Below, in pieces: positions 16,980-26,334 of a DNA stretch of 64,000 nt. Numbering within the stretch: the stretch's first letter is position 1; each line of letters begins with the position of its first letter. The DNA comes from Curtobacterium flaccumfaciens (GTDB lineage Bacteria > Actinomycetota > Actinomycetes > Actinomycetales > Microbacteriaceae). Where the stretch lies: NCBI RefSeq assembly GCF_004361695.1, contig NZ_SNVW01000004.1, positions 186,001 to 250,000 of the forward strand. The letters run 5' to 3'. The notes under the pieces were generated by a model. That model ran no database searches. It saw nothing but the letters and a program-made list of their open reading frames with translations, and was not told the origin of the DNA. Both the position numbers and the translations under genes were made by a program.

Positions 16980-17926
16980 GCGTTCGCTCCTGGTCCGGTC
17001 GACGTCGTCGGGAAGTTGGTGATGACGCGGAGCAGTCCGCGTCGGACGGACACGAGCCCGACGAGGCGGTCCCCGTCGGTGGCGACGGCGGCGACGGGAC
17101 CGTCGGTGTCCGGGTGCTCGGCGGCGACGCGCTTGCCGTCGGAGAGGTCCTTCGCGGCCGCGGCGTCGAGCGGGACGGCCGGGAACAGCCGCCGGGCGAT
17201 GTCGGCCGGCCGCTGGAGCGCCGACCGGACGTCGACGGCGTCGTCCTCGAGGTCGATGGCGTCGTCGACCTCGAACGGCCCGACGCGGGTCCGGCGGAGT
17301 GCCGTGAGGTGGGCGCCGGTGCCGAGCGCGGCGCCGACGTCACGAGCGAGGGCACGCACGTAGGTGCCCGACGAACAGGTGACCACGACGTCGAGGTCGA
17401 CCACGGCGACGTCTATGCCGTCCACCGTCACGACGCGGTCGCCGCGTCCGGTCACGTCGAACTGCGACACGGTCACCGTGCGTGACTTGAGGACGACCTC
17501 CTCGCCCTTCCGCGCGAGGTCGTAGGCACGCCGGCCGTCCACCTTGATCGCGCTCACCGTCGACGGGACCTGGGCGATCTCGCCCCGCTGCGCCGCGACC
17601 GCAGCCTCGACGGCGACGTCCGACACGTCGGCCGAGGCGGTGCCGACGGCTGCCGTGGGCGATCCGTCGGCGTCGTCGGAGTCCGTGGCGACGCCCAGTC
17701 GGATCGTCGCCGTGTACGTCTTGTCGAGGCCGACGAGGTGCGTGAGGAGCCGTGTCGAGGGGCCGATGCCGAGGAGCAGCAGGCCGGTCGCCATCGGGTC
17801 GAGCGTGCCGGCGTGACCGACCTTCTTCAGCCCCAGGCGACGCCGGGCGATCGAGACCACCCGGTGGCTGGAGATCCCCTGCGGTTTGTCGACGAGGAGG
17901 ATGCCGTCGGGCGCGGTTTCGAGCAC
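16976..17926 (-). CDS. truB: tRNA pseudouridine(55) synthase
   Basis: 316 residues. Isomerises U55 in the T-loop of tRNAs. The catalytic aspartate is in VGHAGTLDPMATG; KTYTATIRLGVATDSDD and the C-terminal PUA-like part are present. The N-terminus LLVDKPQGISSH is typical. GTG at 17926 is preceded by TAATCT, so the mRNA may be leaderless. TruB usually follows rbfA; here a uridine-kinase-like gene and mutY lie between them. Confidence 0.96.
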   Translation of the reverse strand: MLETAPDGILLVDKPQGISSHRVVSIARRRLGLKKVGHAGTLDPMATGLLLLGIGPSTRLLTHLVGLDKTYTATIRLGVATDSDDADGSPTAAVGTASADVSDVAVEAAVAAQRGEIAQVPSTVSAIKVDGRRAYDLARKGEEVVLKSRTVTVSQFDVTGRGDRVVTVDGIDVAVVDLDVVVTCSSGTYVRALARDVGAALGTGAHLTALRRTRVGPFEVDDAIDLEDDAVDVRSALQRPADIARRLFPAVPLDAAAAKDLSDGKRVAAEHPDTDGPVAAVATDGDRLVGLVSVRRGLLRVITNFPTTSTGPGANA

Positions 17927-17932
17927 CGTAGG

Positions 17933-17938
17933 AGATTA
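17933..17938 (-). promoter_or_regulatory. -10 element of truB promoter
   Basis: TAATCT on the minus strand, preceded by TGG (weak extended -10) and ending 6 nt before the truB GTG. Confidence 0.5.
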
Positions 17939-17954
17939 CCAGCGGCGCCGAGCC

Positions 17955-18401
17955 TCAGCAGGCGTCGTTCCACTCGCGGCGGGGGTGCTCCGGATCCGTG
18001 ACGTCGAGCACCGCGGACGCCGCGATCTTGACGTCGGCGCGGCGTTCGAGCCGGCCGGCTTCCTGCTCCACCCACAGCGACCAGCGCCACAGCCCCCGGG
18101 CCCCGTGTCCGAGGACCCCGTGGCCGTGCACGACGAGGACGCCGTCGCCGGCACCGGTCGACCGGAAGGGCGCGACGAGACCGGAGCGGAGTGCGTCGAC
18201 GTCGGACGACGGGGCGGCCGCCGCCATCGCCGAGACCCCGTGCTGTTCGAAGCCGGCGACGAGCCCGGCCGCGACACGCTCGAGGTCGGTGCCGTCCTGC
18301 CCGTCGACGCCGATGACGGTGCGGTTCGTGCCGACCTGCGCGATCACCTCGGCCGCGATCGCGGCCATCGTGTCCGTCTCCTGGGGTGCCCAACGTGCCA
18401 T
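17955..18401 (-). CDS. Degenerate uridine-kinase-like protein
   Basis: 148 residues. The start MARWAPQ, the region GLWRWSLWVEQEAGRLERRAD and the end ASAVLDVTDPEHPRREWNDAC recall the uridine-kinase-like proteins annotated in Microbacteriaceae, which are about 200 residues long. Two features suggest loss of activity. The P-loop position reads IGVDGQDGTDLE, with Thr-Asp in place of Lys-Ser/Thr. The middle segment that should carry the substrate and second catalytic region is replaced by a short Ala/Ser stretch. It is divergent from mutY, with 22 bp between the starts. The family link comes from memory of such sequences, not a search. Confidence 0.65.
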   Translation of the reverse strand: MARWAPQETDTMAAIAAEVIAQVGTNRTVIGVDGQDGTDLERVAAGLVAGFEQHGVSAMAAAAPSSDVDALRSGLVAPFRSTGAGDGVLVVHGHGVLGHGARGLWRWSLWVEQEAGRLERRADVKIAASAVLDVTDPEHPRREWNDAC

Positions 18402-18407
18402 GGACCC

Positions 18408-18413
18408 ACCGTA
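18408..18413 (-). promoter_or_regulatory. -10 element of the uridine-kinase-like gene
   Basis: TACGGT on the minus strand, 6 nt before the ATG at 18401. Its TA pair is also the TA of the opposing mutY -10 element. Confidence 0.45.
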
Positions 18414-18417
18414 GGCT
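18412..18417 (+). promoter_or_regulatory. -10 element of mutY
   Basis: TAGGCT on the plus strand. A transcript starting 6-7 nt later would begin at the second of two consecutive GTG codons (18424), giving a leaderless mutY mRNA. Confidence 0.45.
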
Positions 18418-18423
18418 GTCGTG

Positions 18424-19371
18424 GTGAACGCGCGTCGTGCCTCCAGGCAGAATGTGGACAACTCGGCCACGCGACCCGCTGTCGAGGAGCCGGCCCGCCC
18501 GGACATCGCGACCCCGCTCGTCACCTGGTTCCGCGCCGAGGCGCGGGACCTGCCCTGGCGACGCCCCGGCTTCCCCGCGTGGGGAACGCTGGTCAGCGAG
18601 ATCATGCTGCAGCAGACACAGGTCGCGCGCGTCATCCCCCGACTGGAGGCGTGGCTCACCCGCTGGCCGACCCCTGCGGACCTCGCGGCCTCACCCCCGG
18701 CGGACGCGGTGCGCGCCTGGGACCGGCTCGGCTACCCGAGACGGGCGCTCGCGCTGCACGCGGCCGCGTCGGCCATCGCCGACCGGCACGGCAACGAGGT
18801 GCCCCGCGACGTCGACGCCCTGCTCGCGCTGCCCGGGATCGGCGACTACACCGCACGAGCGGTCGCGGTCTTCGCGTACGGGGACCGGCACCCGGTCGTC
18901 GACGTCAACGTGCGCCGCGTCCTCGCACGCGCCCTGCTCGGGCAGGGCGAACCGGGCCCGGCCAAGGCGAAGCAGGACCTCCCGCTGATGGAGTCCGTGC
19001 TGCCGGCGGACCGCGACGACGCCGCAGCGACCAACGCGGCCGTGATGGAGCTCGGCGCGCTCGTCTGCGTGGCCCGCTCCCCCGCGTGCGACGCGTGCCC
19101 GATCGCCGACCGCTGCGCGTGGCGTGCCGCCGGGTACCCCGAGCACGACGGACCGCGGGCGCCGAAGCAGGCGAAGTTCGCCGGGAGCGACCGCCAGGTT
19201 CGCGGCCTGATCATGGCCGAACTGCGCGCCAGCGACGTCCCGGTGACCCGTGACGAGATCGAGCCGGTGTGGCCAGATGCCGAGCAGCGGGACCGGGCGC
19301 TCGCGTCGCTCCTGCGCGACGGACTGGCCGTCGGGGACGACGCGAGCGGCTACCGGCTGCCGGAGGGCTAG
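18424..19371 (+). CDS. mutY: A/G-specific adenine glycosylase
   Basis: Removes adenine mispaired with 8-oxoguanine. About 315 residues. SEIMLQQTQVARV carries the catalytic Glu, LPGIGDYTARAV the HhH, and HPVVDVNVRRVLAR the catalytic Asp. The [4Fe-4S] cluster cysteines are C-X6-C-X2-C-X5-C in CVARSPACDACPIADRC. The C-terminal NUDIX-like 8-oxoG recognition domain of E. coli MutY is missing and replaced by a short winged-helix-like tail (VTRDEIEPVWPDAEQRDRALASLL), as in many actinobacteria. Starts at GTG 18421 or 18424; the -10 position favours 18424. Confidence 0.95.
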   Translation: MNARRASRQNVDNSATRPAVEEPARPDIATPLVTWFRAEARDLPWRRPGFPAWGTLVSEIMLQQTQVARVIPRLEAWLTRWPTPADLAASPPADAVRAWDRLGYPRRALALHAAASAIADRHGNEVPRDVDALLALPGIGDYTARAVAVFAYGDRHPVVDVNVRRVLARALLGQGEPGPAKAKQDLPLMESVLPADRDDAAATNAAVMELGALVCVARSPACDACPIADRCAWRAAGYPEHDGPRAPKQAKFAGSDRQVRGLIMAELRASDVPVTRDEIEPVWPDAEQRDRALASLLRDGLAVGDDASGYRLPEG

Positions 19372-19374
19372 GCC

Positions 19375-19833
19375 CTACGCCCGCTGCTCGGTGTCGGCGT
19401 CCTGGTCGTCGTCGTCCTCGTCGCGCTTGTACGGGTCGGCGTCGCCGGCGTACGTCGCACCGACGGCGGCTGCGCGGACCTGCTCGTCGCGCACCTGGGC
19501 CTGCACGAGCAGGTCCTCCATGTGCGCCGAGGTCTCCGGCAGGGCGTCGGCGATGAACTCGATCGACGGGGTGAGCCGCGCGGTGATGTTCTTGCCGACC
19601 TCGGTCCGGAGCATGCCGGTCGCGGCCTTGAGCGCCGCTGCGGAGTCGGCGCGCTCCTCGTCGGTGCCGTACACCGTGTAGAAGATCGACGCGTGCTGCA
19701 GGTCACCGGTCACACGGACGTCGGTGATCGTGACGAACCCGAGTCGCGGGTCCCGCAGGCCCTTGTCGAGTCGTCGTGCGACGACTTCCTTGATGCGGTC
19801 CGCCATCTTGCGTGCGCGCTGCGGATCGGCCAT
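19375..19833 (-). CDS. rbfA: Ribosome-binding factor A
   Basis: 152 residues; helps mature the 30S subunit, binding near the 16S 5' end. The KH-like core runs from ADRIKEVVARRLDKGLRDPRLGFVTITDVRVT to LTPSIEFIADAL. The C-terminal ~35 residues are acidic (KRDEDDDDQDADTE). ATG 19833 follows a perfect AGGAGG. It lies 93 bp after infB with a strong hairpin between, and is convergent with mutY, separated by only 3 bp. Confidence 0.96.
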   Translation of the reverse strand: MADPQRARKMADRIKEVVARRLDKGLRDPRLGFVTITDVRVTGDLQHASIFYTVYGTDEERADSAAALKAATGMLRTEVGKNITARLTPSIEFIADALPETSAHMEDLLVQAQVRDEQVRAAAVGATYAGDADPYKRDEDDDDQDADTEQRA

Positions 19834-19876
19834 GGGGTGCCTCCTGGGGGCAGAGAGAAAGCAGTGGAACGGGGAC

Positions 19877-19911
19877 GGGCCCCGGCCTCCCACACGGGGA
19901 GACCGGGGCCC
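19877..19911 (-). terminator. Hairpin between infB and rbfA
   Basis: GGGCCCCGG (19877-19885) pairs with CCGGGGCCC (19903-19911). After one mismatch five more pairs follow, giving a 15-bp stem with a 5-nt loop. It starts 15 nt past the infB stop and may end or thin transcription into rbfA, which keeps its own strong ribosome site. Confidence 0.7.
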
Positions 19912-19926
19912 AGGGTACTCACGTGA

Positions 19927-22818
19927 CTAGTCGCGCGGCTTCTCGACGAGTTCGGTCGTCTCGACCTCGTCGCCGATCTGGATGTCGTTGAACTTGCCCA
20001 GACCGATACCGGCTTCGAAGTCCGTGCGGACCTCGGTGACGTCGTCCTTGAAGCGACGCAGCGACTCGATGGCGAGACCATCGGCGACCACCACGCCTTC
20101 GCGGATGACGCGCGCCTTGGCGTTGCGCGTGATCGTGCCGGACCGGACGATGACACCGGCGATGTTGCCGAACTTGGAGGAACGGAACACCTCGCGGATC
20201 TCGGCGACACCCGACTGGACCTCTTCGTACTCGGGCTTGAGCATGCCCTTGAGGGACTGCTCGATGTCGTCGAGTGCGTTGTAGATGACCGAGTAGAAGC
20301 GCACGTCGATGCCTTCGCGCGCCGCACGCTCACGGGCCTTGACGTCCGGACGGACGTTGAAGCCGATGACGATGGCGTTGTCGATCGTGGCGAGGTCGAT
20401 GTCCGACTCCGTGATCGCACCGACACCGCGGTGGAGGATGCGGAGCTGGACGCTGTCGTCGACCTCGATGTCCAGGAGCGACTGCTCGAGTGCCTCGACG
20501 GCACCGGAGACGTCACCCTTGATGATGAGGTTGAGCGACTCGACCTTGCCCTCTTCGAGTGCACGGGTGAAGTCCTCGAGCGAGATGCGCTTGCGCGACT
20601 TCGCCAGCAGGGCGTTGCGCTCGGCCGCTTCACGCTTCTCAGCGATCTGACGAGCCGTGCGGTCCTCTTCCGTGACGAGGAAGGTGTCACCGGCGCGGGG
20701 CACCGAGGACAGACCCTGCACCTGGACCGGACGGCTCGGCGTCGCGGCCTTGACCGCGACCCCGTTCTCGTCCGTCATCGCACGGACACGGCCGTAGGCC
20801 GTCCCCGCGACGATCGCGTCGCCGACGTGCAGCGTTCCGGACTGGATGAGGACCGTGGCGACTGCACCGCGACCCTTGTCGAGCCGGGCTTCGATCGCCA
20901 CACCACGGGCGTCCTTGTCGGGGTTCGCACGCAGGTCGAGACCGGCGTCCGCGGTGAGCAGCACGGCGTCCAGGAGCTCCTGGATACCGATGTTCTGCCG
21001 CGCCGACACGTCGACGAACATGACGTCGCCGCCGTACTCCTCGGCCACCAGGTTGTACTCGGTGAGCTGCTGGCGGACCTTAGCCGGGTTCGCGCCTTCC
21101 TTGTCGATCTTGTTCACCGCGACGACGATCGGCACACCGGCCGACTGCGCGTGGTTCAACGCCTCGATCGTCTGGGGCATGATGCCGTCGTCCGCCGCGA
21201 CCACGAGGATCGCGATGTCCGTCACCTGGGCACCACGGGCACGCATGGCCGTGAAGGCCTCGTGACCCGGGGTGTCGATGAAGGTGATCGGGCGGTCGAT
21301 GCCCTCGTGCTGCGCGACGATCTGGTAGGCACCGATGTGCTGGGTGATGCCACCGGCCTCGCCCTCGACGACCTTCGAGTTGCGGATCGCGTCGAGGAGG
21401 CGGGTCTTGCCGTGGTCGACGTGACCCATGACGGTGACCACCGGCGGCCGCTGCTGCAGCACGTCGTCGTCTTCGTCCTCGAGTTCTGCTTCGAGGTCGA
21501 TGTCGAAGCCCTCGAGGAGCTCCTTGTCCTCGTCCTCGGGCGAGACGATCTGGATCTTGTAGCCCAGTTCCTCGCCGAGGACCTCGAACGTGGCCTCGTC
21601 CAGCGACTCGGTCGCGGTTGCCATCTCACCGAGGTGGAACAGCACCGTCACCAGGTTGCCGGGCATGGCGTCGATCTTGTCCGCGAAGTCCGAGATGCTC
21701 GCACCACGACGGAGTCGGACGATCGTGTTGCCGTCACCGCGAGGGACCTGCACACCACCGAGCGACGGCGCCTGCCGCATCTCGTACTCGGCGCGCTTCG
21801 TCCGCTTCGACTTGCGGGCACGGCTCTTGCCGCCACCGCGACCGAACGCACCAGCGGTACCGCCACCGGGGCCACGACCACGGCCACCGCCACCGGCGGG
21901 ACGCGGGCCGCTGAAGGCCGGACGCGGGAAACCGCCACCGGCACCACCGGCACCACCCGGACGACCACCGGGGCCGCCACGACCGCCGCCACCCTGGCCC
22001 GGGCGCTGCCCGAAGCCGTTCGGACGGTTGCCCTGACCGGGCCCACCGGGACGCGGAGCACCCGGACGGGGAACGCCCGGACGCGGCGGGGCGGGACGCG
22101 GGATGCCGTTGCCGCCACCGGCGCCGCCGGCGGGGCGCTGGCCCATGCCCTGGTTCGAGGAGTACGGGTTGTTGCCCGGGCGCGGCGGGCGCGAGCCCAT
22201 GCCCTGGCTCGACGCGTACGGGTTGTTGCCGGGACGAGCGCCCGGCTTCGGGCCACCCGGCTTGGGGCCGGCGGCTGCGCCCGGCTTCGGGGAACCGCCG
22301 GGCTTGACGGCGTCGCCCTTCGGCTCGGTCTGCTTGCCGTCGCCCTTGTCGGCCGCGGCCTTCTCGGCTGCGGCCTTCTCAGCTGCGGCGGCCTTCTGCG
22401 CTGCCTCGGCCTCGGCCTGTCGCTGGGCGACGGACTTCGGTGCGGGCTGCACGGGTGCCTCGGCGGAGGTGTCCTCGGCCGGCGTCGCCTCGGGCGCCGC
22501 CGGAGCGGGTGCGGGACGTGCCGGGCCGGGCTTCACGCCGCCGGGCTTCGGGCCGGTCTTGGCCGGAGCGGGGCTGCTGGGAGCGGCTCCGCCGGGCTTC
22601 GGGGATGCCGAACCGGTCGCGGGGGCTGGTGCTGCGGCGGGCTTCGACGCCGGGGCGCCATCAGCCTGCAGCGCAGCGCGGAGCTTGCGTGCGACGGGGG
22701 GTTCGACGCTGGAGCTCGGGCCCTTGACGAATTCGCCGAGTTCCTTGAGCTTCTCCATTGCGGTCTTGCTGTCGACACCGAGTTCGGATGCGATCTCGTG
22801 TACGCGTGGTTTTGCCAC
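19927..22818 (-). CDS. infB: Translation initiation factor IF-2
   Basis: 963 residues; GTPase that places fMet-tRNA on the 30S subunit. Order: IF2-N domain ([22 protein letters not shown]), a ~280-residue Pro/Ala/Gly linker, a basic IF2-N2 segment, then the G domain with [12 protein letters not shown] at about residue 464, DTPGHEAF and NKID, and domains II-IV. The linker is Gly/Arg-rich and includes a doubled PGNNPY(A/S)S(S/N)QGMG(S/Q)RP unit near 22140-22230. The GTG start at 22818 has AAGGAG upstream, part of which is locked in a hairpin. Confidence 0.98.
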   Translation of the reverse strand: MAKPRVHEIASELGVDSKTAMEKLKELGEFVKGPSSSVEPPVARKLRAALQADGAPASKPAAAPAPATGSASPKPGGAAPSSPAPAKTGPKPGGVKPGPARPAPAPAAPEATPAEDTSAEAPVQPAPKSVAQRQAEAEAAQKAAAAEKAAAEKAAADKGDGKQTEPKGDAVKPGGSPKPGAAAGPKPGGPKPGARPGNNPYASSQGMGSRPPRPGNNPYSSNQGMGQRPAGGAGGGNGIPRPAPPRPGVPRPGAPRPGGPGQGNRPNGFGQRPGQGGGGRGGPGGRPGGAGGAGGGFPRPAFSGPRPAGGGGRGRGPGGGTAGAFGRGGGKSRARKSKRTKRAEYEMRQAPSLGGVQVPRGDGNTIVRLRRGASISDFADKIDAMPGNLVTVLFHLGEMATATESLDEATFEVLGEELGYKIQIVSPEDEDKELLEGFDIDLEAELEDEDDDVLQQRPPVVTVMGHVDHGKTRLLDAIRNSKVVEGEAGGITQHIGAYQIVAQHEGIDRPITFIDTPGHEAFTAMRARGAQVTDIAILVVAADDGIMPQTIEALNHAQSAGVPIVVAVNKIDKEGANPAKVRQQLTEYNLVAEEYGGDVMFVDVSARQNIGIQELLDAVLLTADAGLDLRANPDKDARGVAIEARLDKGRGAVATVLIQSGTLHVGDAIVAGTAYGRVRAMTDENGVAVKAATPSRPVQVQGLSSVPRAGDTFLVTEEDRTARQIAEKREAAERNALLAKSRKRISLEDFTRALEEGKVESLNLIIKGDVSGAVEALEQSLLDIEVDDSVQLRILHRGVGAITESDIDLATIDNAIVIGFNVRPDVKARERAAREGIDVRFYSVIYNALDDIEQSLKGMLKPEYEEVQSGVAEIREVFRSSKFGNIAGVIVRSGTITRNAKARVIREGVVVADGLAIESLRRFKDDVTEVRTDFEAGIGLGKFNDIQIGDEVETTELVEKPRD

Positions 22819-22824
22819 TGTTCT

Positions 22825-22850
22825 CCTTCACGGGTCCCACCCCGTGAAGG
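22825..22850 (-). promoter_or_regulatory. Hairpin burying the infB ribosome binding site
   Basis: On the minus strand CCTTCACGGG, a 6-nt loop (GTGGGA) and CCCGTGAAGG form a perfect 10-bp hairpin. The last four stem bases are the AAGG of the infB Shine-Dalgarno AAGGAG, 6 nt before the GTG. Folding would hide the site, so infB translation may depend on ribosomes or factors opening the stem. Confidence 0.6.
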
Positions 22851-22892
22851 GGCAGGACTCAATGGATGACGGGTCTCATTTCGAGCCGCTCA

Positions 22893-23207
22893 TCAGTTGT
22901 CCATAAGCCGTTCAGCCTGTTCTGTCGTGTCCTGGTGACGCGCCTGCTCGGAGCGCTGGAGCGCTTCGAGGTAGTCACGCACCGCGGACGTGTCCGGTTC
23001 ATGATCGAGCCGCAGCGCCCGGCGGAAAGCCCGTCGCTTGGCGGCCTGATCATGTGCTTCGACCGTCGGTGTGAGCCATGCTCCCCGACCCGGCATGACT
23101 GCCTTCGGGTCCGCCACGACGCGACCGTCGCTCAGGGCGACGACACGGAGGAGGGAGGACCGGGGTGCACGACGGCGACTGCCGATGCATGTTCTGACTG
23201 GAACCAC
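22893..23207 (-). CDS. ylxR: YlxR/DUF448 RNA-binding protein
   Basis: 104 residues. VRTCIGSRRRAPRSSLLRVVAL is the family signature (usual form RTCxGCR; here the second Cys is Ser), followed by PGRGAWLTPTVEAHDQAAKRRAFRRAL. It sits in its standard place between nusA and infB. YlxR has been linked to nucleoid or RNase P functions in some bacteria; its role here is unknown. The C-terminal 25 residues are Gln/Glu-rich and extra. Confidence 0.92.
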   Translation of the reverse strand: MVPVRTCIGSRRRAPRSSLLRVVALSDGRVVADPKAVMPGRGAWLTPTVEAHDQAAKRRAFRRALRLDHEPDTSAVRDYLEALQRSEQARHQDTTEQAERLMDN

Positions 23208-23304
23208 CTTACTCCTCCCCTCCGACGACCGCGATCCGGCACGCCCGGACCGGACATGCCGCCAGCGAAACCGGCGGTGCCGGCACGCTCGGCGTCACCG
23301 TCTG

Positions 23305-24300
23305 CTAGTCCTCGCCGTCCAGGATCGAGTCCGGCTGGATGTCGATCCGAGCGCCCGTGAGCTTCGCGGCGAGACGGGCGTTCTGCCCCTCCTTGCCGAT
23401 CGCGAGCGACAGCTGGTAGTCCGGCACGAGGGCGCGGACGGCCTTCGTCGAGGCGTCGAGCACGAACGCGCTCGTCACCTTCGCCGGCGACAGGGCGCTC
23501 GCGACGAACGACGCCAGGTCGGACGAGTAGTCGACGATGTCGATCTTCTCGGCGCCGAGCTCCGTCGTCACCGCGCGCACGCGGGCACCGAGTTCACCGA
23601 TGCACGCACCCTTGGCGTTCACGCCGGGCTCGTTCGCCTTCACCGCGATCTTCGTGCGGTGCCCGGCCTCGCGGGCGAGCGAGATGATCTCCACGACGCC
23701 GGACGCGATCTCCGGGACCTCGAGCGCGAAGAGCTTCCGGACCAGGCCCGGGTGCGTGCGCGACACCGTGATCTGCGGACCCTTGGCACCGCGGCCGACG
23801 CTCGTCACGTAGACGCGCAGCCGGGAACCGTGCTTGTAGTCCTCGCCCGGCACCTGCTCCTCCGGCGGCAGGATCGCCTCGACCGTGCCGAGGTCGACGT
23901 GCACCATCTTCGGGTTCGGGCCCTGCTGCACGATGCCGGCGACGATGTCGCCTTCCTTGCCGCGGAACTCGCCGAGGATCTTGTCGTCGCCGATGTCGCG
24001 CAGGCGCTGGTTGATGACCTGCTTGGCGGCGAACGCAGCGATGCGGCCGAAGTCGCTCGGCTGGTCGACGGCCTCGCCGATGACGGTGCCCTCGTCGTCG
24101 CGCTCCGGCACGAAGACGGAGACCTCACCGGACTTGCGGTCGAGCTCGACGCGGACGTCCGCGTCGACCGGCTCCTCGTTCTCGGTGCGGTGCTTCTGGT
24201 ACGCCGTCAGGATGGCCTGTTCGATGATCTGGACGAGTTCGTCGAACGGGATCTCCCGCTCACGCTCCATGAGTCGCAGGACTGCGAGATCGATCTTCAC
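23305..24300 (-). CDS. nusA: Transcription termination/antitermination factor NusA
   Basis: 331 residues. N-terminal polymerase-binding domain (DLAVLRLMEREREIPFDELVQIIEQAI), S1 domain (GDIVAGIVQQGPNPKMVHVDLG) and two KH domains (CIGELGARVRAVTTEL, LAIGKEGQNARLAAKL). It lacks the C-terminal acidic repeats of E. coli NusA, which is usual for actinobacteria. The GTG at 24300 has GGAGG 6 nt upstream. In most bacteria rimP comes directly before nusA; here proS does, with a palindromic terminator between. Confidence 0.97.
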   Translation of the reverse strand: MKIDLAVLRLMEREREIPFDELVQIIEQAILTAYQKHRTENEEPVDADVRVELDRKSGEVSVFVPERDDEGTVIGEAVDQPSDFGRIAAFAAKQVINQRLRDIGDDKILGEFRGKEGDIVAGIVQQGPNPKMVHVDLGTVEAILPPEEQVPGEDYKHGSRLRVYVTSVGRGAKGPQITVSRTHPGLVRKLFALEVPEIASGVVEIISLAREAGHRTKIAVKANEPGVNAKGACIGELGARVRAVTTELGAEKIDIVDYSSDLASFVASALSPAKVTSAFVLDASTKAVRALVPDYQLSLAIGKEGQNARLAAKLTGARIDIQPDSILDGED

Positions 24301-24402
24301 CGAGGGCCTCCGTATTCAGATGAGTCGCTCCCGCGGATGGAACCGCGCGGAAGTCGGCGACCAGACTACCGCACTGCGGCTCGCGGACCCGGCCGGACGA
24401 CG

Positions 24403-24442
24403 GACAGGAGGCGCGGTGCCAGCTGGCACCGCGCCTCTTGTC
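24403..24442. terminator. 30-bp perfect palindrome between proS and nusA
   Basis: 24408-24437 is a perfect palindrome (GAGGCGCGGTGCCAG then its complement). Five further outer pairs at 24403-24407 and 24438-24442, one of them G-T, make a 20-bp stem with almost no loop. It starts 15 nt after the proS stop and probably ends that transcript, isolating nusA. Confidence 0.85.
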
Positions 24443-24457
24443 AGGACCGGAACCCGT

Positions 24458-26209
24458 CTAGATCGCGCGGACCGCCTCGAGCAGGTCGGCGACCGGCACG
24501 TCGCGTCGCTCGCCGCTCGCGCGGTCCCACAGCTCGACGACGCCGTCGGCGGCGCCGCGGCCGGCGACGACGACGATCGGCATGCCGAGGAGCTCCGCGT
24601 CGCGGAGCTTCACACCCGGCGAGACCTTCGGACGGTCGTCGTAGACGACCTCGAAGCGCTCGCCCTCGAGCTGCGCGACGACGTCCGTCGCCAGGTCGTA
24701 GGCGAGTTCGTCGCGGCCGGTCGCGACCACGTGGACGTCGAACGGCGCGACGTTCTTCGGCCAGACCAGGCCCTTCTCGTCGTTGTGGGCCTCGGCGAGG
24801 ATCGCGAGGATGCGCGTCACGCCGATGCCGTACGAGCCCATCGTCACGGTGACGAGCTTGCCGTTCTCGTCCTGCACCTTGAGCCCCAGGGCCTCGGCGT
24901 ACTTGCGGCCGAGCTGGAACACGTGCCCGATCTCCATGCCGCGAGCGGTCTCGAGCGGGCCCGAGCCGTCCGGTGCCGGGTCGCCGGCACGGACGTCGGA
25001 CACCTCGGCGACGCCGTCCGCGACGAAGTCACGACCGGCGACGAGGCCGGACACGTGCACGCCGCGCTCGTTCGCCCCGGTGATCCAGGTCGTGCCGTCG
25101 ACCACGCGGGGGTCGACGAAGTAGCGGATGCCGGTGGCGCTGTCGGCACCGAGCACCTGCGGGCCGATGTAGCCCTTCACGAGGCCCTTGTGCTTCCGGA
25201 AGTCGTCGTCGCCAGCGGCGTCGACCTCGGCCGGGGCGAAGGCCACCTCGGCGCGCTTGAGGTCGACGTCGCGGTCACCGGGGAGCCCGACGACCACGAC
25301 CTCGCGCGTGCCGTCCAGGTGGGTGAGGGCGAGCACGACGTTCTTCAGCGTGTCGGCGGCGGTCCACGGCGCGCCGTCGCGCGGGGCGACCTCGTTCGCG
25401 TGGGCGACGAGCGTGTCGATCGTGGGCGTGTCGGACGACGGCAGCAGCACCGGCTCGGGCTGGCCGTCGATCGGCAGCGACTCGGGGACCGGCGTGACGT
25501 ACGCCTCGACGTTGGCCGCGTAGCCGCCGGCGCTGCGGACGAAGGTGTCCTCGCCGACGCCGATCGGGTGCAGGAACTCCTCGGACTTCGAGCCGCCCAT
25601 CGCGCCGGCGTCGGCCTTGACGATGACGTACTCGAGGCCGAGGCGGGCGAAGATCTTCTCGTACGCGTCGCGCATGACCTGGTAGCTGCGCTCGAGGCCC
25701 TCGTCGGTGAGGTCGAACGAGTACGCGTCCTTCATGGTGAACTCGCGGCCGCGCAGGAGTCCGGCGCGGGGCCGTGCCTCGTCGCGGTACTTGTCCTGGA
25801 TCTGGAACAGCGTGACCGGCAGGTCCTTGTACGACGAGTACAGGTCCTTCACGAGGAGCGCGAACATCTCCTCGTGCGTGGGCGCGAGGAGGTAGTCGGC
25901 GCCCTTGCGGTCCTGCAGGCGGAACATGCCGTCGCCGTACTCGGTCCAGCGGTTCGTCGCCTCGTACGGCTCGCGCGGCAGGAGGGCCGGGAGCAGGACC
26001 TCCTGCGCACCGGCGGCCACCATCTCGTCACGGATGATCCCCTCGATGCGGGAGCGGACCCGGAGCCCGAGCGGCAGCCAGGCGAAGACGCCCGGGGCCT
26101 GGCGACGGACGTAGCCGGCGCGGACGAGCAGCTTCGCGCTCGTCACCTCGGCGTCGGAGGGGTCGTCGCGGAGCGTACGGAGGAACAGATGCGAAAGCCG
26201 TGTGACCAC
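24458..26209 (-). CDS. proS: Prolyl-tRNA synthetase (bacterial type)
   Basis: 583 residues, the long bacterial form. Class II core starts at [13 protein letters not shown] and includes APTHEEMF and [25 protein letters not shown]. The inserted editing (YbaK-like) domain spans roughly residues 230-400, and the anticodon domain follows near the C-terminus ([13 protein letters not shown]). GTG 26209 gives the expected N-terminus. It lies downstream of ispG across a GC-rich repeat and ends before a strong terminator. Confidence 0.97.
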   Translation of the reverse strand: MVTRLSHLFLRTLRDDPSDAEVTSAKLLVRAGYVRRQAPGVFAWLPLGLRVRSRIEGIIRDEMVAAGAQEVLLPALLPREPYEATNRWTEYGDGMFRLQDRKGADYLLAPTHEEMFALLVKDLYSSYKDLPVTLFQIQDKYRDEARPRAGLLRGREFTMKDAYSFDLTDEGLERSYQVMRDAYEKIFARLGLEYVIVKADAGAMGGSKSEEFLHPIGVGEDTFVRSAGGYAANVEAYVTPVPESLPIDGQPEPVLLPSSDTPTIDTLVAHANEVAPRDGAPWTAADTLKNVVLALTHLDGTREVVVVGLPGDRDVDLKRAEVAFAPAEVDAAGDDDFRKHKGLVKGYIGPQVLGADSATGIRYFVDPRVVDGTTWITGANERGVHVSGLVAGRDFVADGVAEVSDVRAGDPAPDGSGPLETARGMEIGHVFQLGRKYAEALGLKVQDENGKLVTVTMGSYGIGVTRILAILAEAHNDEKGLVWPKNVAPFDVHVVATGRDELAYDLATDVVAQLEGERFEVVYDDRPKVSPGVKLRDAELLGMPIVVVAGRGAADGVVELWDRASGERRDVPVADLLEAVRAI

Positions 26210-26262
26210 GGGGCAAGCCTAGCGGCGGTGCCGGGCCCGGCGCGTGCGGCCCCTCGCACCGT

Positions 26263-26326
26263 GCGCGCGAACCGCCGCGCGCGCGCGAACCGTGGCGCGC
26301 GCGAACCGCGGCGCGCGCGCGAACCG
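26263..26326. repeat. Four-copy GCGCGCGAACCG tandem repeat
   Basis: The 12-mer GCGCGCGAACCG occurs at 26263, 26281, 26297 and 26315, spaced 18, 16 and 18 bp. It fills most of the 125-bp gap between proS and ispG. It is noncoding, nearly pure GC apart from the AA pair, and unlike the surrounding sequence. Confidence 0.85.
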
Positions 26327-26334
26327 CGTCGTGC

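Noticed and set aside
20431-22869. 812-residue plus-strand frame opposite infB
   Set aside because: Antisense shadow of a GC-rich gene; it has no recognisable domain and is Arg/Gly/Asp-rich noise.
23208-23304. A hidden rimP or other small gene near nusA/ylxR
   Set aside because: The gaps either side of nusA (97 bp and 157 bp) are too short for RimP and show no coding pattern.
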